From Mesorhizobium sp. AR10 (GTDB taxonomy: Bacteria > Pseudomonadota > Alphaproteobacteria > Rhizobiales > Rhizobiaceae), in contig NZ_CP080524.1 of assembly GCF_024746795.1 (NCBI RefSeq), forward strand, positions 5,806,001-5,870,000: DNA of 64,000 bases. The letters are read 5' to 3'. Shown here in pieces: positions 52,375 through 60,534 of the stretch. Positions within the stretch are counted from its first letter, which is position 1. The number at the start of each line of letters is the position of its first letter. Under the pieces are notes generated by a model. It did no database searches and was not told where the DNA came from. It saw only the letters and a list, made by a program, of their open reading frames with translations. The translations under genes were made by a program, and so were the position numbers.

Positions 52375-53080
52375 GGCTACCCCACCCTAACCCTAAGACC
52401 AGCATTTCGGTTGACGGTTTCTGTTTCTGATTTTGGATCGCGAGAGTCCCAACCCCGCAAAACGGCTAGTCTTAACGAGTTATACACCAATTTAGGACCG
52501 ACTGATATAGTTCGGAGGAGCTATTGCCAATTTGTGGTTTACGGCCGTGCCGGCGGCTCGCGAGCGACCTCCGTCGGCATCCTCTCAACCGACTTGAACA
52601 GGCGGCCAGCCGGCTGGCCCGGCCGATTTCTCAAACAGCCTAATGACCACGATCTCAGAGTAGTCGCGGGGCGGATCGCAGAGTTGTCGCGGGGGGCGCT
52701 GCGATCTCATAGTGACAGCCCTTGTTCTCGGTGTTTCCCTCGAACGGGCTAGCCCGAACTGTCACCTTACAATTATTAGCCTGTGGCGCAAACTTCCCGT
52801 GTTCAGTGCAAGGGAGCGGGGAACTCCAGGTTATTGCCGTAACTGAGCGACCGGGTCCTTGAGGGTCCGGCGCCATGATCGTGCTTTACCTGATCGAGCC
52901 GCCTCTCCGAAGTCTAAGGGAGGTACTTCAAGCAACTTATGATGAAAGTCGGATTTCGGACCTCAGTCCCCTCGGTCCGATAGTCCATTCACCGCATTAA
53001 ACGCAACGTTCGCGCACAGCCCAAGGCCGCTAAGAGAAGAATGCGGTTCGGCAGTCGCGGCATCAACTGAGGAAACGATC
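52375..53080. promoter_or_regulatory. 706-base divergent control region of the secretion island
   Basis: This is the longest gene-free stretch. It separates the LuxR-type operon from the secreted-protein operon. A hairpin CGGACC/GGTCCG lies at 52957-52979. No frame in it has a convincing ribosome site; one 113-codon frame at 52411 has no coding character. A long leader RNA or several regulator sites could fit here. GAGGAA lies upstream of the ATG at 53081. Confidence 0.4.
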
Positions 53081-54991
53081 ATGTCTGTCGACCTCGACAA
53101 GAACAACATCAATGCATTCGGCCTGCAGATCGTCGATAGCGAATTCGATATCGGCGGCACCGACGGTGACAACAGCAACGACAACAAGAACCGGAACGAC
53201 AACGACGCCAGGAACGAAAACGAAAACGAGAACAAAAACGAAGCCTCGAACGAAAACGAGAACAAGTCCGAGAACGAAAACTCGAACGAGAACAAGGCCT
53301 CGAACGAGAACGAGAACAAGTCCGAGAACGAGAACTCCAACTCGAACAAGTCCGAGAACGAAAACTCGAACGAGAACAAGAACGTCAACGAGACCAAGGT
53401 CGACGTCGACGTCGACGTTGGCGTCAAGCTCGAAGGCGAACTCGGAAACTCGGATGACGACTTCGCCGACATCGGCAACGAGGGAGATGGCGCCTTCAAG
53501 GACAACACGATCCTCAACAACAAGGACGGCAACCTCACCTATGATCCAGGCGACGACATCACGTTCAAGGACATCCTGAACGACTCGATGAATGGCGACG
53601 GAACCAACACCGCCTCCGTCATCAACCAAGTCGCGAACATGTACGACGAGGACAAGGTCGAGAACGCGACTGTCAAGAACGACGCCGACTTCAAGCTTGA
53701 TTTGAACGCCAAGGGCGGCGAGTCCGAAGCCGGTGACGGCATCTCGGCTGGCGGCGGCGGCGGCGACGGCGGCAGCGATGCCAAGGCCGCTGGCGGCGAA
53801 GGCGGCAATGGCGGCGACGCCAAGTCCGGCGACATCGAAGCCGGTGACGGCAAGGGCGGCCTGGCCCTCAGCGCAGCCATCGGTGGCGACTCCAAGAGCG
53901 ACAACAAGGCCGACGGCGGCGACTCCGACGGCGGCGATGCCGATAGCGGCGACGCCGATGGCGGCGACGGCGATGGCGGCGACGCCAAGGGCGGCAACGG
54001 CGATGGCGGCAACGCCAACGGCGGCGATGGCCTCGGTCTCGGTCTCGGTCTCGGCCTCGGGCTTGGTGTCGGCGCTGCCGAAGCCGGCGATGCCAAGTCG
54101 GAAGACGGTGGCGACGCCAAGGCCGACGGCGGCAACGCTGACTCGGACGGCGGCGATGCCAAGGCTGATGGCGGCAATGGCGGCGACGGCGGCAATGGCG
54201 GCGACGTGACTGGCGGCGACGCCGATGCCGATGGCGGCGACGGTGTCGATCTTGACAGCAAGCTGTCCCTCCTGAACCTCGGTGAAGGCGGCGACGCCAA
54301 GAGCACTGCAGGCGATGCCACCGGTGGTGGCGGCGGTGGCGGTGGCGGCGGTGGCGGCGGCGGTGCCGACGCTGACGGCGGCAATGCCGACTCGGATGGC
54401 GGCAACGCCCATTCGAACGGCGGCGACTCCGAATCCGATGGCGGCGATGCCCTCGGCGCAGGCTATGGCGCAGGCTACGGCGCAGGCGTTGGCGCAGGCA
54501 CCGGTGGTGCTGGCGGCACGGGCGGTGCTGGAACTGGCGGGGCCGGAACCAGTGGTGACGGAACCGGCGGCGAGGCCACCAGCGGTAGCGCGACCGGCGG
54601 CGACAGCCTCGGCGGCTTCGCAGGAGCCTTCGGCGGTGACGGCGGTCATGCGCTGAGCGGCGCCTGGGCCGATGGTACCGGCGGCGATGCTAAGGGTGGG
54701 TTCACCCTCGCTGGTGCCGGTGGTGCTGGTGGTGCTTCTGGCGATGCCTACAATGGCGATGGCGGTGCCGGTGGTGCCGGCGGAAGCTGGGGTTCGGACA
54801 ATGGCGATGACGGCTTCGTGACCGGCACCAGCCATGCATCGGCCGACGCCCTCATCGACATCAGTGCCTTCAACCAGCAGATCGTGATGGGCGCCAACCT
54901 GCAAGAAAACCTGGTCGATCAGACCGTGGTTGGCGGCAACTACCACAACACGCTGACTGGCGAAGACGCCGGCGACCACACTGGTACGTAA
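53081..54991 (+). CDS. Large low-complexity Asn/Glu-Gly/Asp protein, probable type I secretion substrate
   Basis: A 636-residue, highly acidic protein without signal peptide. Four parts are visible: a short head (MSVDLDKNNINAFGLQIVDS); an Asn/Glu/Lys/Ser tract at about residues 25-108 made of NENENKSENEN-type units; a mixed segment with KVDVDVDVGVKLEGEL and ITFKDILNDSMNGDG; then about 400 residues of GGDAKADGGNADSDGG-type repeats and polyglycine. The last 55 residues are ordinary: FNQQIVMGANLQENLVDQTV, then GGNYHNTLTGEDAG, a likely C-terminal secretion signal. RTX nonapeptides are not matched. Location at the head of a type I secretion operon makes it the prime cargo candidate; it may bind calcium and form an extracellular matrix. 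Confidence 0.8.
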   Translation: MSVDLDKNNINAFGLQIVDSEFDIGGTDGDNSNDNKNRNDNDARNENENENKNEASNENENKSENENSNENKASNENENKSENENSNSNKSENENSNENKNVNETKVDVDVDVGVKLEGELGNSDDDFADIGNEGDGAFKDNTILNNKDGNLTYDPGDDITFKDILNDSMNGDGTNTASVINQVANMYDEDKVENATVKNDADFKLDLNAKGGESEAGDGISAGGGGGDGGSDAKAAGGEGGNGGDAKSGDIEAGDGKGGLALSAAIGGDSKSDNKADGGDSDGGDADSGDADGGDGDGGDAKGGNGDGGNANGGDGLGLGLGLGLGLGVGAAEAGDAKSEDGGDAKADGGNADSDGGDAKADGGNGGDGGNGGDVTGGDADADGGDGVDLDSKLSLLNLGEGGDAKSTAGDATGGGGGGGGGGGGGGADADGGNADSDGGNAHSNGGDSESDGGDALGAGYGAGYGAGVGAGTGGAGGTGGAGTGGAGTSGDGTGGEATSGSATGGDSLGGFAGAFGGDGGHALSGAWADGTGGDAKGGFTLAGAGGAGGASGDAYNGDGGAGGAGGSWGSDNGDDGFVTGTSHASADALIDISAFNQQIVMGANLQENLVDQTVVGGNYHNTLTGEDAGDHTGT

Positions 54992-55003
54992 TTGGTTGCA
55001 CGA

Positions 55004-55060
55004 CTGATTTCGCAGGAAATCAGGCAGCTACGGACTGCGCGGAGTTTTTCCGCGCAGTCC
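55004..55060 (+). terminator. Tandem hairpins between the two secreted-protein genes
   Basis: CTGATTTC-gcag-GAAATCAG (55004-55023) is followed by GGACTGCGCGG, a 7-base T-rich loop and CCGCGCAGTCC (55032-55060), an 11-bp perfect stem. There is no U-run after it. Partial termination would make the upstream cargo gene far more abundant than the secretion machinery, a common pattern. Confidence 0.65.
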
Positions 55061-55121
55061 TTCCAATCCGAGAACATGCCGCAGGATTGAGCGTGAATGA
55101 TCTCAAGATACGGAGGCTTCC

Positions 55122-57176
55122 GTGTATTCCGTTTATTCTATGCAATTGGACAAGATATCCGAGGCTATCTCTCATTTCATAGGGATGTTCGAACTCTCGG
55201 TCGAAGAAGCGCGGCAGCAAAAGGCCTATGACGAGTTTAGAGCGGCCGAGGCCGTCAAGGAAGACATTCCCGATCTTCCCAACACCAATGTGAACGTCAA
55301 GGCACCCTACACGCTGGACGATTTCGATCCGCACGTTCCCTATATGGGGCTCAAGCCGGAACTGGTACCGTTCACCGTCAGCACGAACTTCTGGTACACG
55401 CCCCCGGAAATTCCCGAAGGCGGGCCTGTGCGCCTTGACCATGATCGGTTTCATACTCCGCACCTGCAGGCGGCCGGCAGTGGCATGACGCTGCCTCACA
55501 TCGAGCCTCCGGGCGCCGTTGCCGTCTACATCAACCAGGAGATCAGCCTGTCCGACAATGACTATGTCGGCGCCGGCGGGCATGGCCTGAAATTCACCCC
55601 GACGGTCGATGATGGCAGCCAACTGACATCGCTGTTGAATGCCACGGCGGAGTTGTCGCCTCTCGATGACCTGGCAATTCCGGGCTCCGCCGCGGATATC
55701 GCAGCTGTCGTGACCACCGCAGCCGATCGGATCGAGAGCTATTCTGGCAGCTCCGACGGAGAGGCTACTGTTTTCGTGGCGCGCTCCGACGCGAATTCGG
55801 ATCCCATCGACGGGACTTTCGTCAACGGACAGCTTGTCGACGAGGCTGACGCGCCGAAGATGGAGGACCATATCAACATCCTGAAGGAACAGGACGACGA
55901 CGAAGCCAGTGAAGGCCCCGACACGGAAGAATACAGCGTTTCGCCCGACTCCTCCGATTTCATGTCAGGCTGGGGCAACGGCTTGTTGGCTCCTTCGGTC
56001 GAGCTGCATGCCGGCGGCAACACGCTGATCAATTCCGCGGTTCTGACCAACAACTGGACAGGTGCACCAGTCATCGCCGTCGTCGGAGACAGCCATGAAG
56101 TCAACGCCATCGTCCAGATCAACGCACGGTGCGACACTGACTCGGTCAGCTCCACGCTCAATGGATGGACGCTGGGCGCCAATGGTCCCGACGAGAGCTT
56201 CAACATCGCGACGTTCAAGCACATCGACCCAACGGCCAACGACGAGGCTCCAGCCCCGGCGGACGGGTTCCCGGCCGCCTGGGTGGTGACCCAGATCACC
56301 GGCGACCTGGTCATCATGGACTGGATCCAGCAATACACGTTCATGATGGACAACGACACGAGCATCCTGTCGTCGTCCGGCGTCAGGACGATGGTGACGA
56401 CTGGCGACAACACGCAGATAAACGACGTTTCGCTCAATCAGCTGAGCTATTATTACGACCTGATCATCGTTGGAGGGAACATCTATGACGCCAACATAAT
56501 CCATCAGCTGAACATTCTCGTAGACAACGACCTCATCGGTGCGGTCGACGGGTTCGAGACGAGCGGCGAAGGCAGCTATTCAACCGCAGGCAACTTGCTC
56601 TGGAACGACGCGACGATCATCAATGTCGGCGGGCAAAATCATTTCGAGGCGCTGCCGGATTCCTATCTGAATGCGGCGACGGATCTTGCGGCCGGCAAGC
56701 AAGCCAGCCCCGGCGACATCCTGAACGACGAGGCCTTTGCCGGCATCGGAGCTCTGCGCGTCCTCTATATCTCCGGTGACATGCTCAATCTGCAGTACGT
56801 CTCGCAAACGAACGTGCTGGGCGACAGCGACCAGGTCGCCTTGGCGATGAACCAGTTCATTGCACATCCGGAAGCGGAATGGACCGTCATCACCGGTGGC
56901 AACCAGGTGGCCAATTTCGCCGGCATTATCGACGTCGACGGAACCGACAAGACCTATGTGGGCGGCGAACATTATTCAGATGAAATCCTGATCCAGGCGG
57001 ACATCATTTCGTGTGATCCGGAGTTCGGCGGACAGAATCCAGACACACTGGTGAACGAAGCGGTGGCCTTCCTCACCGATGACGCATCGGACGACGACGA
57101 CGTGCAGCCGGATCACCATGTGTCGCTGATTCCGGACAATTCACAGGTCGACGTCATGCAAGGCATGACGGGCTGA
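55122..57176 (+). CDS. Acidic repeat protein of type I secretion locus (684 residues)
   Basis: The GTG at 55122 follows CGGAGG by five bases; an ATG at 55140 is an alternative. There is no signal peptide. After an N-terminal helical part and a Pro-rich segment, residues of about 300-640 show at least five degenerate units of a G(G/D)-N/S-x-I-x-Q-x-N-x(3)-D-x-D kind: GDSHEVNAIVQINARCDTDS, GDLVIMDWIQQYTFMMDNDT, GGNIYDANIIHQLNILVDND, GDMLNLQYVSQTNVLGDSDQ. This spacing of roughly 60-80 residues suggests a beta-solenoid with acidic, perhaps calcium-binding, turns. I recall similar proteins labelled only type I secretion protein in rhizobia. Cargo or surface partner; function unknown. Confidence 0.8.
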   Translation: MYSVYSMQLDKISEAISHFIGMFELSVEEARQQKAYDEFRAAEAVKEDIPDLPNTNVNVKAPYTLDDFDPHVPYMGLKPELVPFTVSTNFWYTPPEIPEGGPVRLDHDRFHTPHLQAAGSGMTLPHIEPPGAVAVYINQEISLSDNDYVGAGGHGLKFTPTVDDGSQLTSLLNATAELSPLDDLAIPGSAADIAAVVTTAADRIESYSGSSDGEATVFVARSDANSDPIDGTFVNGQLVDEADAPKMEDHINILKEQDDDEASEGPDTEEYSVSPDSSDFMSGWGNGLLAPSVELHAGGNTLINSAVLTNNWTGAPVIAVVGDSHEVNAIVQINARCDTDSVSSTLNGWTLGANGPDESFNIATFKHIDPTANDEAPAPADGFPAAWVVTQITGDLVIMDWIQQYTFMMDNDTSILSSSGVRTMVTTGDNTQINDVSLNQLSYYYDLIIVGGNIYDANIIHQLNILVDNDLIGAVDGFETSGEGSYSTAGNLLWNDATIINVGGQNHFEALPDSYLNAATDLAAGKQASPGDILNDEAFAGIGALRVLYISGDMLNLQYVSQTNVLGDSDQVALAMNQFIAHPEAEWTVITGGNQVANFAGIIDVDGTDKTYVGGEHYSDEILIQADIISCDPEFGGQNPDTLVNEAVAFLTDDASDDDDVQPDHHVSLIPDNSQVDVMQGMTG

Positions 57177-57195
57177 TTGGGATCCGGGGGGATTT

Positions 57196-60100
57196 ATGAT
57201 GAACGACGATCGTGACCAGTCCTGGGGCTCGTTTGCCGACGACCTGGAAGCAGCCATGTTCGAGGACGAACCGGCTGCGCAAAAGTCGGCTGAACCGACG
57301 ACCAGCAAATCCCTCTCCGGTGCTTTGCAGCGGCATGAACGGGTAATCGACCGGACCATCGAGGCGATCGACCATGTGGTCGACGAACTTCGCAATGTCG
57401 CGGGCGGCACCGAGCCACATGCGGCGAAGGCCGAACATTACCCGGCATTTCCCTGGCGGCTCGACGAGACGGCCAGATCTGTCGACAAGGACGCACCCAA
57501 GCCGCAGCAAGCCAGGTCGTCTGTGGCCCCCTCGGAAGGCAAGGCGCAGACGGCGCCCGAAAATCCTGCGACTGGGCTCCCTGCGACGGCGAGGCCGGCG
57601 CAGGCGAGGGAACACGGCGAGGTCAAACAGACCGGCATGCAGACGGCGCCATCCGCCGTCCTGCCAGCGGCCAAGGAAAACCGCGCAACACCGCCACAGC
57701 CGGCCAGATCGGCGCCAGCGCCTTCTTCCGCGACCGGGACGGTCGCAGCCTTGGGCGACACGTCCGGGCCATCTGCCAAGAGCACACGCTCCAGCTCAGA
57801 GTCCGGAGAGTCCGCACCGACCGCGATGGCAGCCGCAAAGGCCGTGACGGTCGCCGAGAAGGATCATGTGACGACCGAACGGTCGGCGGCGAAGCCAGAA
57901 TCCGTTCAGACTGCCGCTGCCGGAACAACAAGAACCAATGCGCCGGCAAGCCCAATACCGGTGCCGCCCAGGCCGCAAAGTGCGCCTGCCCATCCGGCAG
58001 CGTCGGAATCCAGGACAGCGTCTCCAACTCAGAAGCACGACGCTCCAATCGCCGCCGCTGCGACGAAGCCTGCCCAGCCGGCAGCGTCGGAGCCCAGGAC
58101 AGGGTCAACGGCTCAGAAGCACGATGCTCCGATCGCCGCCGCTGCGACGAAGCCTGCCCAGCCGGCAGCGTCGGAATCCAGGACAGGGTCTCCAGCTCAG
58201 AAGCACGACGCTCCAATCGCCGCCGCTGCGACGAAGCCTGCCCAGCCGGCAGCGTCGGAATCCAGGACGGCGTCTCCAGCTCAGAAGCACGACGCTCCAA
58301 TCGCCGCCGCTGCGACGAAGCCTGCCCAGCCGGCAGCGTCGGAATCCAGGACAGCGTCTCCAGCTCAAAAGCACGATGCTCCAAGCGTAGCCACTGCGAC
58401 GAAGCCTACCCAGCCGGCAGCGTCGGAATCCGGGACAGCGTCTCCAGCTCAAAAGCACGATGCTCCAAGCGTAGCCGCTGCGACGAAGCCCGCCCAGCCG
58501 GCAGCGTCGGAATCCAGGACAGCGTCTCCAGCTCAGAAGCACGATGCTCCAAGCGTAGCCGCTGCGGCGGGACCAGCCGCCGCACCCACGGCCAAGGCAA
58601 TTCCCGACGCGCCCGCGAAACCAGCGGAATCCGACATGAAGGATGTGCCGAAGTCTCCAAGCACCATCGTCATAGACGGCGACACCGGCCCGATAAAAGC
58701 AAGGGAACGGCCGCTTGAAGGCGGTGGTCCTCCGGGAGGCACCGACGACAGTGGCCGTCGAGGCGGCGGTGGTGGTGGCGGTGGCGCCTTTCACAAGCGC
58801 CTCGGCCCGGTCGATTTCGGCGCTTCTCTCAAGGCCGGGCTGCGGGCGGTCAAGAAAAACCTGATGATCGTCATGCTGTTCACGGTCGCGTGCAACATGC
58901 TGGTCCTGGCGATTCCGATCTATCTGTTTCAGATCTCGGATCGCGTCCTTACCAGCCGTTCCGGCGACACCTTGATCATGCTGACCGTTGTGATTGTCGG
59001 CGCAGTGATCTTGCAGGCGATGTTTGATGCGCTTCGCCGCTTCATCCTGATGCGCACGGCGGTCGAGGTCGCGGCCCAGTTGGGCGCGCCGATCCTGAGT
59101 GCGGCGGCCAGAGCCTCGCTGAACAGCAACGGAAAAGAGTATCAGGTTCTAGGCGACCTGCAGCAACTGAGGAACTTCCTGACATCCGGCACGCTGCTGT
59201 CGTTCCTCGATGCGCCGATGGCTCCCTTCATGATGCTGGCGGTGTTTCTCATCCACCCGCACCAGGGCTTCATCGTCATGGCCTCCGCGCTGATTCTCCT
59301 GATCATCACGGTCCTTAACCAGCGCGCGACGGCGGCGGCCTTCGGCGAGGCGAATGCGCATCAGACCAAGGCCAACATCCATCTCGATTCAATGTCGCGC
59401 AATTCCCAGATCATCAACGCGCTCGCCATGATTCCCGAGGCGGTGCGGATTTGGGGCAAGGACACGGCAAACTCTCTTCGCTCACAGGTGATCGCACAGG
59501 ATCGCAACATCATCTTTGCTTCGATATCGAAGGCTGTCCGGCTTCTGACCCAGGTAACGATGCTTGGCTGGGGGGCTCATCTGGCGATCGATGGTCATCT
59601 TACTGGCGGCATGGTTATTGCGGCATCGATCATCGCCGGCCGTGCGCTGGGGCCGATCGAGGGCGCGATCGAAGGCTGGAACCAGGTTGTGCATTCCCGT
59701 GCCGCCTATGGCCGGATAGCAGCCCTTCTGCAATCCTCGCCGCTCAATTTCGAACGCTTGAACCTGCCTCGGCCGGAGGGCCGTCTTGATGTCGAACGGT
59801 TGCTTTTCGTGCCCCAGGGAACCAAGCGCGTCGTGCTGAACGGCATATCGTTCGCACTCTCACCTGGCGACTCCCTGGCGATCATCGGCAACTCGGGCGC
59901 CGGCAAGACGACCTTGGGCAAGATGCTGGTCGGCTCGATCCTGCCTACATCAGGCAACGTCCGGCTGGACTTGATGGATCTGCGCAACTGGGATCCGCGC
60001 CAGTTTGGCGAGAACATCGGCTATCTGCCGCAGGATGTTCAGCTCTTCCCCGCATCGATCAAGGCCAACATCGGCCGGATGCGCGATGACGCGACCGATG

Positions 60101-60522
60101 CCGAAATCTATCAGGCCGCCATGCTGGCGGACGTCCATGAAATGATCTCCACCCTGCCGCACGGCTACGAGACATTCGTGGCCGCCGATGGAGCACCGCT
60201 TTCCGGCGGACAGAAGCAGCGTGTCGCCCTTGCGCGCGCCTTTTTCGGCAATCCGCGATTGGTCGTGCTCGACGAGCCGAATTCGAACCTGGACGCCGCA
60301 GGCGACGCAGCGCTGGAGCGCGCGCTGCAGCACGCCAAGGAACATAAGATCACGGTCATCACCATCACCCAGAGACCATCCCTGCTCAAGAGCGTCGACA
60401 AGATACTCCTGCTCGTCAACGGCACCGTCGCTCTCTTCGGCGTACGCCAGGAAGTCCTGCAGGCCCTGGCTTCCCGCGGGCTGGGCATCGAGGGCGGTTC
60501 ATTCGGTCATCAGATCCAGTAG
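57196..60522 (+). CDS. Type I secretion ABC permease/ATPase with long N-terminal repeat extension
   Basis: A 1108-residue protein. The C-terminal 560 residues are a PrtD-like exporter: membrane helices start near residue 555 (NLMIVMLFTVACNMLVLAIP), Walker A is GNSGAGKTT (Gly898), signature LSGGQKQRVALARAFF, Walker B LVVLDEPNSNLD. The switch position reads TITQRPSLL, with Gln1059 where most ABC ATPases have His. Residues 1-540 are a low-complexity Ala/Pro/Ser/Lys extension with seven 28-residue repeats (see 57993-58580) and a Gly-rich end before the membrane. PrtD proteins are usually under 600 residues, so the extension is an addition. It exports the neighbouring cargo with HlyD and TolC partners. 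Confidence 0.94.
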   Translation: MMNDDRDQSWGSFADDLEAAMFEDEPAAQKSAEPTTSKSLSGALQRHERVIDRTIEAIDHVVDELRNVAGGTEPHAAKAEHYPAFPWRLDETARSVDKDAPKPQQARSSVAPSEGKAQTAPENPATGLPATARPAQAREHGEVKQTGMQTAPSAVLPAAKENRATPPQPARSAPAPSSATGTVAALGDTSGPSAKSTRSSSESGESAPTAMAAAKAVTVAEKDHVTTERSAAKPESVQTAAAGTTRTNAPASPIPVPPRPQSAPAHPAASESRTASPTQKHDAPIAAAATKPAQPAASEPRTGSTAQKHDAPIAAAATKPAQPAASESRTGSPAQKHDAPIAAAATKPAQPAASESRTASPAQKHDAPIAAAATKPAQPAASESRTASPAQKHDAPSVATATKPTQPAASESGTASPAQKHDAPSVAAATKPAQPAASESRTASPAQKHDAPSVAAAAGPAAAPTAKAIPDAPAKPAESDMKDVPKSPSTIVIDGDTGPIKARERPLEGGGPPGGTDDSGRRGGGGGGGGAFHKRLGPVDFGASLKAGLRAVKKNLMIVMLFTVACNMLVLAIPIYLFQISDRVLTSRSGDTLIMLTVVIVGAVILQAMFDALRRFILMRTAVEVAAQLGAPILSAAARASLNSNGKEYQVLGDLQQLRNFLTSGTLLSFLDAPMAPFMMLAVFLIHPHQGFIVMASALILLIITVLNQRATAAAFGEANAHQTKANIHLDSMSRNSQIINALAMIPEAVRIWGKDTANSLRSQVIAQDRNIIFASISKAVRLLTQVTMLGWGAHLAIDGHLTGGMVIAASIIAGRALGPIEGAIEGWNQVVHSRAAYGRIAALLQSSPLNFERLNLPRPEGRLDVERLLFVPQGTKRVVLNGISFALSPGDSLAIIGNSGAGKTTLGKMLVGSILPTSGNVRLDLMDLRNWDPRQFGENIGYLPQDVQLFPASIKANIGRMRDDATDAEIYQAAMLADVHEMISTLPHGYETFVAADGAPLSGGQKQRVALARAFFGNPRLVVLDEPNSNLDAAGDAALERALQHAKEHKITVITITQRPSLLKSVDKILLLVNGTVALFGVRQEVLQALASRGLGIEGGSFGHQIQ
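57993..58580 (+). repeat. Seven tandem 84-bp units in the secretion ATPase gene
   Basis: The block CCGGCAGCGTCGGA recurs with exact 84-base spacing (CGTCGG at 58001, 58085, 58169, 58253, 58337, 58421 and 58505). Each unit encodes 28 residues of the type QPAASESRTASPAQKHDAP followed by an Ala-rich end. Near-identical units at DNA level imply recent expansion; copy number may vary between strains. Confidence 0.92.
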
Positions 60523-60534
60523 CAGGCGACAAAA

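Noticed and set aside
52411..52752. 113-codon frame in the control region
   Set aside because: No ribosome site, poor codon character and no similarity recognised.
53760..54800. RTX calcium-binding nonapeptides
   Set aside because: The tract lacks the GGxGxDxUx pattern; hydrophobic positions are missing, so calcium binding of RTX type cannot be claimed.
53063..54979. 638-codon Val/Ala/Gly-rich frame on the minus strand
   Set aside because: It is the mirror of the Gly/Asp repeat gene. The plus frame has a ribosome site, sensible ends and operon context; the minus frame has none.
57993..58580. CRISPR-like array
   Set aside because: Units are contiguous 84-bp coding repeats without unique spacers, in frame within the secretion ATPase gene.
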